DNA of 54,572 nt. It comes from JANQGH01 sp039177555 (GTDB lineage: Bacteria; Pseudomonadota; Alphaproteobacteria; DSM-16000; Inquilinaceae). The position numbers and the translations under genes are program-made. The notes below the pieces were generated by a model, which searched no databases, was not told the origin of the DNA, and saw nothing but the letters and a program-made list of their open reading frames with translations. Position 1 is the stretch's first letter, and every line of letters starts with the position of its first letter. Shown one piece after another: positions 8,276 through 15,002 of this stretch. The DNA lies in NCBI GenBank assembly GCA_039177555.1, contig JBCDFV010000028.1:1-54572 (forward strand), given 5' to 3'.

Positions 8276-9151
8276 TCAGTGGCGTGATCGGCCGCCGGTC
8301 GGGCAGCAATTCGCCATCCATCCGGTCACGAGTTCAACAAGGCCACCATCGTCGACGCAGGCTTCGAACGAGTGTCCGCTGCGTGGCAGCGTCTGGAAGT
8401 CGATTGTCGGCTCGATACCGCGCCACCGCGCCGCGTCGCGCATGGCCATCGTCCAGCGGGCGGCGCGCTCGACCCGCGTTCGACCTTGCCGCTCGTCGAC
8501 CCAGGTACGCTTCCGCAAAGCCGAGTCCCGCAGAACGTCGCGTTCGCCGACGAGAACCAGAATCGGGATCGACAGACAGTCCGGGAGCCTTGCCCTGAAC
8601 GCGCCCGCCCAACCTTCCCCGGGGCTGAGGCCGTATGGGAACGCGACGGCTTGATCGGGAAACGTGTACCAGCCGGCCGACGCCAGCGCGAGGCGCCCGA
8701 TATGGTCCGGATACATGAGCGCGAGGCGATGGCCGAACTGCGCACCGCCGGAGAAGCCGAAAAAATCGAAGCGGTCGATCGTCCGACCCGTCGTTGCCTC
8801 AACGTCTTTCAAAACGGCGAACAGGGCGTGATCGGCACGGCGGCGGTCAACCAGCATACGCTGATAACGCCGACACTGCTTTTCGGCGAACAAAGGCGCG
8901 ATCAGAATCCTGCCGGTGCGTTCGGCCCACGGGGCGAACGCCTCGAGGTGGGCCCCGGCCCGTCGCGATATCCCGTGCACGGCGATCAGCGGCCGCGCCG
9001 TCGGATCGATCCGCCGCGGCACATGCAGATAGTACGGCACACCGCAGCCGGACCGGGGTAGATGCAGCACGGGCCGCGCAGCGGGTTCCCGGGTATCGGG
9101 CCACGTTTCGGGACTGGTCGGCGGCTCTTGCAACAGAATCCGTGCGGGCAT
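8276..9151 (-). CDS. Alpha/beta hydrolase (esterase/depolymerase-like)
   Basis: A 291-residue alpha/beta hydrolase. Numbering from the ATG at 9151, the nucleophile elbow is GFSGG (Ser134), the acid is Asp205 (LVGERD) and the base is His260 (SGHSF). The oxyanion region is VHGISR near residue 60. The LHVPRR and IAPLFAE segments recall PHB-depolymerase/feruloyl-esterase-type enzymes. No signal peptide is seen, so it is probably cytoplasmic. I preferred this ATG because AAAGG precedes it by eight bases; GTG (9160) and ATG (9157) starts are possible. It lies 50 bases after the beta-hydroxylase gene and is probably in the same transcript. It may remove an ester or thioester from the product of the cluster, but that is inference. 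Confidence 0.85.
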   Translation of the reverse strand: MPARILLQEPPTSPETWPDTREPAARPVLHLPRSGCGVPYYLHVPRRIDPTARPLIAVHGISRRAGAHLEAFAPWAERTGRILIAPLFAEKQCRRYQRMLVDRRRADHALFAVLKDVEATTGRTIDRFDFFGFSGGAQFGHRLALMYPDHIGRLALASAGWYTFPDQAVAFPYGLSPGEGWAGAFRARLPDCLSIPILVLVGERDVLRDSALRKRTWVDERQGRTRVERAARWTMAMRDAARWRGIEPTIDFQTLPRSGHSFEACVDDGGLVELVTGWMANCCPTGGRSRH

Positions 9152-9201
9152 CGTCATCACCTTTGGATGCGGATCGGGAAGCGGGTCGGCGGGCGGCCTT
9201 T

Positions 9202-9780
9202 TCAGGCCACCCGTTCCTCGCCGTACGCCTCGGCGACGCGGTGGCGCGGCAACATGTCGAAGATGATGTGGATGCGCTCGGCTTCGCCGTCGTTATGGGC
9301 CTCGTGCATCTGGTTGTTGTCGAACCACCACAGCTCGCCTTCGGCCATGCGCACCTCTTCATCGCCGGCCTTGAGATAACTACCGGCCGCGCTTTGCAGG
9401 ATCAGGTGATACCGGTCGCGGAGACGGTAGTACTCGCCGCGGTCGATGTGCGGATAGACACGACGGCCCGGCATGAGGCGCACGATCTTGCCCCGGCCCA
9501 GTTCGGCATCCTGTTCCGCAGCGAAGCTTTCCAGAAACGCCCGTGCGACGAGAAACTTCCTGGAACCGCTGGTGTAGCGGCTTTCATGGACGTCGCGGCG
9601 CTTGCGGTCGCCGATCTTGGATTTGACCAGACCGCGCAGCGGGATGGCCTCGGCCTCGCGCTGGACGGCGATCTTGTCCTGGCGCCCCGTGCTGCGCGCC
9701 CAGGCATCTGGGATCGAGGCGATCTCGTTCAAGAATGGCTGAACGTCGACATTGTTCTTCATCAGGCGGAAGTACTTCAC
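9202..9780 (-). CDS. Aspartyl/asparaginyl beta-hydroxylase family protein (Fe(II)/2-oxoglutarate dioxygenase)
   Basis: A 192-residue double-stranded beta-helix protein of the PF05118 type. The iron ligands read as His111-x-Asp113 (YPHIDRG) and His159 (NNQMHEAHN). Arg169 in RIHIIFD is placed to bind 2-oxoglutarate, so the site looks intact. Family members hydroxylate Asp/Asn side chains in proteins, in free amino acids or in carrier-bound natural-product intermediates. The GTG start at 9780 was chosen because AAGGAG lies eight bases upstream; the frame runs ten codons further. It sits between the ABC exporter and the hydrolase on the same strand with gaps of 33 and 50 bases. The small size and lack of a signal peptide favour a cytoplasmic small-molecule or peptide substrate. 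Confidence 0.88.
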   Translation of the reverse strand: MKYFRLMKNNVDVQPFLNEIASIPDAWARSTGRQDKIAVQREAEAIPLRGLVKSKIGDRKRRDVHESRYTSGSRKFLVARAFLESFAAEQDAELGRGKIVRLMPGRRVYPHIDRGEYYRLRDRYHLILQSAAGSYLKAGDEEVRMAEGELWWFDNNQMHEAHNDGEAERIHIIFDMLPRHRVAEAYGEERVA

Positions 9781-9813
9781 GGAACCAACTCCTTCATGGT
9801 TAAGGGTCAAAGA

Positions 9814-11535
9814 TCAACGGTGGTCTTCGTGCTCACCGCTGCCCGTCGTCACCAACCGCAGCGCGGGTGGCGTGGCTTCGGCGGCCGTCTGGTCGCCAAC
9901 GGCCTCGTGCAGGCTGCCCTGCTCAAGGCAAAGGATGCGATCGGCCTTCGCGGCGCGGGCCGGATCATGGGTGATGAACAGCACCGTGCCCGGGAACGCA
10001 GCGATCACCCGTTCCAGCGTGTTGCGCGAGACCTCATCGAGGTTGGCGTCGGCCTCGTCGAGCAACAGGACGCGCGGCTTGGCCAACAGGGCGCGCGCGA
10101 GCGCGATCCGGGCGCGTTCGCCGGTCGACAGGCCGCCGCCATTCTCCGAAATGCGGCTGTCCAGCCCGGCGGGCAGGCGATCGATCAGCGGATCGAGGCC
10201 AAGATCGGTGAGGGTGTCTTTGACCTGCTCCGCCGACGCCCCTGTCGCACCGTAGGTGACGTTCAAACGCAGGGATCCGCGCAGCAAGGGCAGTTCGGGC
10301 GAGACGATGGCAAACGCAGCGCGCAGATCGTCCCAACGACAGCGCGCGATGTTCTGGCCGTCGAGCCGGATGCGACCCTCGTCGGGTTCGATAATGCCCG
10401 CAATGAGGCGCAAGAGACTCGACTTACCGGCGCCGTTGGGACCGACGAGCGCCACCCGCTCACCGGCCTCGATGACAGCCTGAATATCCTGAAAGACGCC
10501 GCGCAGATGCACGCCGGACACCTCAATGCGCCCCGGCCCGGGCTTCAGCGCGCGCCGGGCCCGACGGGTCGCACGACGCCGACCGGGCGCCAGCGCCAAC
10601 ATCTGTTCCAGCTTTTCGCGCGCGATCAGCGCGCCGTTCCAAAACTCGTAGACCCGGCCAAGATCCTGCAGCCGCGGCGCCAACAGGCCGGCAACGACCA
10701 TGGCCGCGACGACGGCGCCTGGGCTCGCGAGACCCAGCCCGACCTGGAAGGCACCGACGAACAGGGCGCAGGCGCTGGCGAAGCTGGCGCTGGCTTCCGA
10801 CAGCGCGCGCAAGAGACCGACCACCTTGGCGCGGGCGATCAAGGCATGCCGCAACCGGTTGCTCAGCCGCCCGAAGCGCTTCTTTTCCCTGGCCTCCTGG
10901 CCGAAGGCCTCGACCACACCGATGTTGGCAACGCGGTCATTCAACTGCGCGGCCAGACGGCCGCGGCGGCGACGCGATTCGCGGGTGGTCGCGCGCAAGT
11001 TCGGTCCGATGGCAAGGGCAAGGCCGGCCGCGACCGCGACGGCAATGCCGACGGACAGGGCCACCACAGGCTCGATAAACGAAAGCGCGGCGATGGCCAG
11101 GCCGGCCGCCAAACCGCTGACCGTCAATCGGGCCAGGCCCAGGCTGATCCATTGGCGAAGCGCGCTCAAGTCGCCGACGAAGCGCAAGACGATCGCCCCC
11201 CGGCTCATCCTTCGAGAGCCCTCGGCACCGATCTTCGCGACGTGGCGGAACAGCCTTTGGCGCACGGCGTGGACATAGCCTTGGCCCAGATGCTCCGCAT
11301 CCAAATGACCGCGCCACCTTAGCCAGGCCCCAGCAACGATCGCGGCGCAGAGGCCGGCCGCAAACATCGCGCCTTCGCTGATGGGCAGGGGTGTTTGCGG
11401 CGTGATCAGCCGGTCAAAGCCGTGCCTGACTAACATGGCCGTCGCAATCGCCACACCCGCCTGCGCGACGCCATTGGCGACAAGCGCGGCAAAGCGCAGG
11501 CGACGTCGGCCGGCGAGGACCTTTGGCAAGGGCAT
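9814..11535 (-). CDS. ABC transporter, fused membrane and ATPase domains (exporter type), with unusual Q-loop
   Basis: A 573-residue half-transporter. About five or six membrane segments occupy residues 15-300. The ATPase domain follows, with Walker A GPNGAGKS (365-372), signature LSTGE (469-473) in place of LSGGQ, Walker B VLLLDE (489-494) with catalytic Glu494, a D-loop ANLD and switch His523. Where most exporters have a Q-loop glutamine (VPQ) this one has VSPE (about 411-414). The domain order indicates export of a lipid, peptide or small molecule. It probably acts as a homodimer, since no partner gene is present. It starts 11 bases after the DUF1611-like gene and is probably co-transcribed with it and the beta-hydroxylase. 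Confidence 0.9.
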   Translation of the reverse strand: MPLPKVLAGRRRLRFAALVANGVAQAGVAIATAMLVRHGFDRLITPQTPLPISEGAMFAAGLCAAIVAGAWLRWRGHLDAEHLGQGYVHAVRQRLFRHVAKIGAEGSRRMSRGAIVLRFVGDLSALRQWISLGLARLTVSGLAAGLAIAALSFIEPVVALSVGIAVAVAAGLALAIGPNLRATTRESRRRRGRLAAQLNDRVANIGVVEAFGQEAREKKRFGRLSNRLRHALIARAKVVGLLRALSEASASFASACALFVGAFQVGLGLASPGAVVAAMVVAGLLAPRLQDLGRVYEFWNGALIAREKLEQMLALAPGRRRATRRARRALKPGPGRIEVSGVHLRGVFQDIQAVIEAGERVALVGPNGAGKSSLLRLIAGIIEPDEGRIRLDGQNIARCRWDDLRAAFAIVSPELPLLRGSLRLNVTYGATGASAEQVKDTLTDLGLDPLIDRLPAGLDSRISENGGGLSTGERARIALARALLAKPRVLLLDEADANLDEVSRNTLERVIAAFPGTVLFITHDPARAAKADRILCLEQGSLHEAVGDQTAAEATPPALRLVTTGSGEHEDHR

Positions 11536-11546
11536 CGGATCGATCC

Positions 11547-12707
11547 CTATTCGGCGGCACGGGCCGACGGATCGGCGGCCTCGGCCAAGGGTGCCGGAAC
11601 CCAGGCACCCTCCATCAGATCGTCGAGCGGGACGATGGGGGCGTCGGTAAGGGCCTTGGCCTCGCGGATGGCCAACGGGCTCGACGTCATGCGGCCGGCG
11701 ATGGCAACCGGCGTGATCGCCCTGTCGGCCAACCGTCGAATACCGGCCTCGGCCCCCATGGCGTCACCGGCGGCGATGACGACATCATCGACAACTTCGG
11801 CGAATGCCGGGCATTCGACCAGACCGGCCGTTTCCGGAAAGAACAACCCGTCGGCGAGTTCCAAGACCACGACATCGGGCTGCCGGTCGGCCAACGCGCA
11901 AACCATCGCCGGCAACAGCGCGGTCAACTGGTCGTCAGGCAGAAGGTAGGTCGACGGATGGCCGAAGTCGGTGAAGTCCAGCACGGCATGCGCGCCGGCA
12001 TCGACATAGGCCCAGCGGTCGCCACCGGCGCCCGTTCCGGTGACCTTGCCAACAGCAACCTTTTTGCCCATCCGGGTGAGCCCCCGGACAAGACCGGCGA
12101 TCGTCGTGGTCTTGCCGGCGTTCATCGACGTGCCGACGACGCAGAGCGTGTAAGGTCGTGCCGCGCCGCGGCGACCAGTCGCCTGGGCATAGCGTCTCAG
12201 GTTCAAGACCTGACCGGCCGCGTCGGCGACCAAACCGAGGGGCGTGATGCGGGTTGCCGGCCTTGTCGCATCGTGGCGGTTGACACACCGGGCGGCAATG
12301 CCGCCGGCCGCGACCATATGGCAAGGCCCCATGGTCTCGGGCACCAGAGCCTCGAACTGATCGCTGGCGTAGCGCGCGCCGTAACACAGCAGGACCTCGT
12401 CGCCGACATAGAGCTGACGCCGGCGCCCGTCCGGGCTTTCGATCCGCCGATGGTGGCCAATGCGGTCGATCCGGGCCAGAACCAGGTCGCCGCTGGCCGG
12501 ATGGGCGCCTGAGGTGATCAGCCGCGCGGCGTCACCAAGCTCGATCCGGCGCGTGGCATAAGACCGTTTTGCCGCGCTCAGCCGAGTTTCGGGCAGCGGC
12601 GCGGTCGTCGCGACGTCTTCCGACCAGTCCGGCTGATTGCCACCGGCCAGATCGGCGAGAATGCCCCGATCACCACTGACGCTGTAATTCTCCAGTTGCG
12701 TGAGCAC
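11547..12707 (-). CDS. DUF1611/DgcN-related P-loop protein with a distinct N-terminal domain
   Basis: A 386-residue protein. Residues 187-345 resemble the P-loop domain of DUF1611 proteins: Walker A GTSMNAGKT (192-200), KVTGTGAGGD (221-230), a DAGAHAVLDFTDFGHPSTY segment and ELADGLFFPET (283-293). DgcN, a DUF1611 member, acts in D-glutamate catabolism as an N-acetyltransferase, but family functions vary. Residues 1-185 (DLVLARIDRIG..., GDEVLLCYGARYASDQFEA) look like a small beta-barrel that I do not recognise from DgcN. The GTG start follows GAGGAG by seven bases. It is the first gene of the leftward cluster. A role in activating or modifying the exported compound is inference. Confidence 0.7.
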   Translation of the reverse strand: MLTQLENYSVSGDRGILADLAGGNQPDWSEDVATTAPLPETRLSAAKRSYATRRIELGDAARLITSGAHPASGDLVLARIDRIGHHRRIESPDGRRRQLYVGDEVLLCYGARYASDQFEALVPETMGPCHMVAAGGIAARCVNRHDATRPATRITPLGLVADAAGQVLNLRRYAQATGRRGAARPYTLCVVGTSMNAGKTTTIAGLVRGLTRMGKKVAVGKVTGTGAGGDRWAYVDAGAHAVLDFTDFGHPSTYLLPDDQLTALLPAMVCALADRQPDVVVLELADGLFFPETAGLVECPAFAEVVDDVVIAAGDAMGAEAGIRRLADRAITPVAIAGRMTSSPLAIREAKALTDAPIVPLDDLMEGAWVPAPLAEAADPSARAAE

Positions 12708-12923
12708 GTCTTGTCTCCTCGGATGTCGTTTTCACGAGGGGACAACAGGTGCGGTTGCGGTCTATTCCGAGACGTGGCCGATTATTTTCAGAATCTGCCG
12801 ATGGATCGCCGGACGACGCGATTGTCACGTACGGGAATCACTGCGGTCGCGGGCGGACGATCCAGCCGTCCTACCTTACGGACAGGCTACTGGATCGCGA
12901 CCTTCAGGCAAGCGTGGCCTCCT
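12708..12923. other. Intergenic region upstream of the DUF1611-like cluster
   Basis: This is 216 bases between the DUF899 stop and the DUF1611-like start, both leftward. It presumably holds the cluster promoter. I searched both strands for a short precursor-peptide gene and saw none with a ribosome site. The only leftward frame near the end is about 20 codons and overlaps the DUF1611-like start. No strong palindrome is seen. Confidence 0.4.
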
Positions 12924-13631
12924 TTAGGCGCCGTACTCGTCGTGGCGGCGGATCCAGGCCATGGGGAACGGCAGGTTGTGCTCATCGCGGCCATTGGGCA
13001 CCAAATCGAGGAACTGATAAGTGCCCAGCAACGCGTCCAGACCCCGCCCATAGGTCGAATAGGTGTGGAAGATCTGGCCGTGATCATCCTTGTAAAAGAC
13101 GCTGAGGCCCGGTGCCTCGTCGACCGGGAAGCTGCCGGTCTGGTAGTTGTAGTAGGCTTGGCCGCTCGCGCGCTCTTCCTCGGTAAAGGTAACGTGGAAG
13201 TCTTGATTGAAATCGCTGGCTTCCGACGATAGCCATTTGAAGTGCCAGCCCATCCGATCCTCATAGGCCTTCAGCTTGGCATAGGGCGCGCGTGAAACCA
13301 CCACCATGCTGACGTTCCGTTGGTTGAGATGGACGATGGCGTCGTCGAACGTGTCGGCCATCATCGAGCAGCTGGGGCAGCCCTCTTGCCAGTCCGGGCC
13401 GAACATGAAGTGGTAGACGACCAGCTGGTACCGGCCGTCGAACAGGTCGGACAGGCTTTCCGAACCGTGCGGACCGTCAAACCGGTAATCCTTGTCGATC
13501 TTCACCCAGGGCAGTTGTCGTCGCTCGGCGCTTAGTTCGTCGCGCTGCCTGGTGAACGCCTTTTCCTTGGCCAACAGCGCCTTGCGCGCCTCGACCCATT
13601 CTTGCCGGCTGACGATTTGGTGGTGCTGCAT
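12924..13631 (-). CDS. DUF899 family thioredoxin-like protein
   Basis: A 235-residue protein of the DUF899 family, which has a thioredoxin-like fold. Characteristic segments are RKALLAKEKAFTRQRDEL near the start, LSDLFDGRYQLVVYHFMFGPDW, GCPSCSMMAD with a CxxC motif, APYAKLKAYEDRMGW and VFYKDDHGQIFHTYSTYGRG. The biochemical role is not established; these proteins are often encoded beside ArsR and SRPBCC genes, exactly as here. It starts 21 bases after the second SRPBCC gene, so arsR-SRPBCC-SRPBCC-DUF899 is probably one operon. No signal peptide is present. The family call is strong, the function unknown. Confidence 0.9.
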   Translation of the reverse strand: MQHHQIVSRQEWVEARKALLAKEKAFTRQRDELSAERRQLPWVKIDKDYRFDGPHGSESLSDLFDGRYQLVVYHFMFGPDWQEGCPSCSMMADTFDDAIVHLNQRNVSMVVVSRAPYAKLKAYEDRMGWHFKWLSSEASDFNQDFHVTFTEEERASGQAYYNYQTGSFPVDEAPGLSVFYKDDHGQIFHTYSTYGRGLDALLGTYQFLDLVPNGRDEHNLPFPMAWIRRHDEYGA

Positions 13632-13652
13632 GGTTTTGCTCCTTAATCGTGC

Positions 13653-14096
13653 TCAAGTCTTGACCATCGAATCCGGACCGGGATCGCCGCCGGCGGCCGC
13701 GACGGCCAGCCGGCTAAAATAGTGCGTCCAGCCCTGGCCATGGGGTGCGACCGCCGGTTCAGGCAGGCCGGAATGGACCAGCTTCACGTTCGTGCCGGGC
13801 GGTCGCGGGGTCAGCGTGATGGTGACGACGGAACTGCCGGGTTCGACGGATGTTTCCGGGCCTTCCCAGCCCCAGCTGTAGACCAGCCGGTCGTTCGGCG
13901 AGACCTCTTTGAACTCGCCGCGCGCAATGTTGCCGTTGGTGACGTCGACCCGAAAGATGCCCCCGGGTTTCGGGTCCAGGTCGTGGGTCACGCCCATCCA
14001 GCGGACCATTTTTTCCGGGTCGGTCAGAAAGGCGAAGATGGTCGCGGGCGGCGCCTCGATGAAGACTTCGTGTTCGAAGGTTCCGGTGCTGGTCAT
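13653..14096 (-). CDS. SRPBCC/AHSA1 family protein (copy 2)
   Basis: A 147-residue START/Bet v1-like domain of the Activator of Hsp90 ATPase homology (AHSA1) type. It has the family pattern VFIEAPPATIFAFLTDPEKMVRWMG at 11-35, then LDPKPGG, VSPNDRLVYSWGWEG and a C-terminal amphipathic helix (GWTHYFSRLAVAAAGGD). AAGGAG lies seven bases before the ATG. It is a close paralogue of the preceding gene, sharing long identical stretches, and is separated from it by 41 bases. Such proteins bind hydrophobic ligands in a cavity. Bacterial arsR-linked members are common but their ligands are mostly unknown. Confidence 0.92.
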   Translation of the reverse strand: MTSTGTFEHEVFIEAPPATIFAFLTDPEKMVRWMGVTHDLDPKPGGIFRVDVTNGNIARGEFKEVSPNDRLVYSWGWEGPETSVEPGSSVVTITLTPRPPGTNVKLVHSGLPEPAVAPHGQGWTHYFSRLAVAAAGGDPGPDSMVKT

Positions 14097-14137
14097 GGCG
14101 GGTCTCCTTGACTGGCGGTTGCGGGTGTACGGGTCGG

Positions 14138-14578
14138 TCAGGCCGGTCCGGCATCCGGCCCCGGATCTTGGCCGGCGGCGGCCTTAGACAGGCGGCCGCA
14201 ATAATGCAGCCAGCCCTTCTTGTGGCCCTCAAGCGCCGCAACGGGCAGGCCGGAATGGACGAGCGTCACGCTGGTTCCCTGGTCCTTGGGTGTCAGCACG
14301 ATGGTCACGACCGTGCTGCCCGGCGGCACCGATGTCGCCTCGCCCTCCCAGCCGAACGTGTAGACGAGGCGGTCGTTGGGCGAGACCTCGCGGAATTCGC
14401 CGCGCGTAACATGGCCGTTCATCACGTCGACCCGGTACATGCCGCCAGGCTTGGGGTCCAACTCGTGGCTGACGCCCATCCAGCGGATCATCTTTTCCGG
14501 ATCGGTCAGAAAGGCGAAGATGGTCGCCGGCGGCGCCTCAATGAACACGTCGTGTTGAAAGCTGCCGGTTTCGGTCAT
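14138..14578 (-). CDS. SRPBCC/AHSA1 family protein (copy 1)
   Basis: A 146-residue AHSA1-type domain nearly parallel to its downstream neighbour: FIEAPPATIFAFLTDPEKM near residue 11, HELDPKPGGMYRVDVMNG, VSPNDRLVYTFGWEG and GWLHYCGRLSKAAAG. I placed the start at 14578 rather than further upstream because this ATG overlaps the arsR stop as ATGA and gives the same N-terminus (MTETGSF) as the paralogue (MTSTGTF). The pair is a tandem duplication. Coupling to arsR implies that the regulator and this protein are made together. Confidence 0.92.
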   Translation of the reverse strand: MTETGSFQHDVFIEAPPATIFAFLTDPEKMIRWMGVSHELDPKPGGMYRVDVMNGHVTRGEFREVSPNDRLVYTFGWEGEATSVPPGSTVVTIVLTPKDQGTSVTLVHSGLPVAALEGHKKGWLHYCGRLSKAAAGQDPGPDAGPA

Positions 14579-14922
14579 GAGGTTTCTCCTTCGGGTTCGT
14601 GGGCATTGGCCGCCTTCTCCGCGGCCCGCGCCTCCGCTTCCGCCTCCCGCTTCAAAAGATCCAGGCGTCCCCGCCAAAGCGTCTCCATCTCGCTGCGCAG
14701 CGCGTCCAAGCCAAGGGCATCGGCGCGATAGAACCGTTTGGTGCCGTCGCCGCGCACGGAGACCAGGCCCGCATCCAGCAGCACGCGCAGATGCTGCGAG
14801 ATGGCCGGCCGGCTGACCGTGAAGTGGCCGGCAATGTCGCCCGCCGTGCGCTCCTGCTGCGATACCAGGGCCAGGATCCGCCGCCGCGTTCCATCCGCCA
14901 GCGCTTTCAACGCTTCATCCAT
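14575..14922 (-). CDS. ArsR family transcriptional regulator
   Basis: A 115-residue winged-helix regulator: FKALADGTRRRILALVSQQE-like opening (residues 5-22), a helix-turn-helix AGDIAGHFTVSRPAISQHLRVLLDAGLV, the wing VSVRGDGTKRFYRAD, and a C-terminal helix rich in Glu/Ala. No metal-binding cysteine pair is present, so it is not an arsenic or cadmium sensor of the classical kind. This SRPBCC-linked ArsR subgroup usually lacks one. It leads the operon arsR-SRPBCC-SRPBCC-DUF899. GTAAG/CTTAC repeats just upstream (14930-14965) are probable operators for autorepression. No clear Shine-Dalgarno site precedes the ATG, so the transcript may be leaderless. Confidence 0.93.
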   Translation of the reverse strand: MDEALKALADGTRRRILALVSQQERTAGDIAGHFTVSRPAISQHLRVLLDAGLVSVRGDGTKRFYRADALGLDALRSEMETLWRGRLDLLKREAEAEARAAEKAANAHEPEGETS

Positions 14923-14929
14923 GAGCTAT

Positions 14930-14965
14930 ATGTAAGAACTCACTTACGTAGCTGTCAACTTACAT
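14930..14965. promoter_or_regulatory. GTAAG/CTTAC repeats, candidate ArsR operator
   Basis: GTAAG-6-CTTAC (14932-14947) is a perfect inverted repeat, and ATGTAAG (14930-14936) also pairs with CTTACAT (14959-14965). The three half-sites lie in the 80-base divergent gap between arsR and the cyclase gene, starting 8 bases from the arsR ATG. The position fits autorepression and possible control of the cyclase. Confidence 0.55.
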
Positions 14966-15002
14966 TTTCGCATTTTGCCGACCAACGAAATATCTTGGAT
15001 CC

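Noticed and set aside
8794..11322. An 842-codon open frame on the + strand antisense to the ABC exporter
   Set aside because: The protein has no recognisable domain and is biased to Gly/Arg/Gln. It mirrors the exporter, beta-hydroxylase and hydrolase genes, whose motifs are clear. It is a product of high GC content.
12708..12923. A ribosomally made precursor peptide for the DUF1611/beta-hydroxylase cluster
   Set aside because: Neither strand shows a short frame with a ribosome site here. The one candidate of about 20 codons overlaps the next gene start and has no leader-core character.
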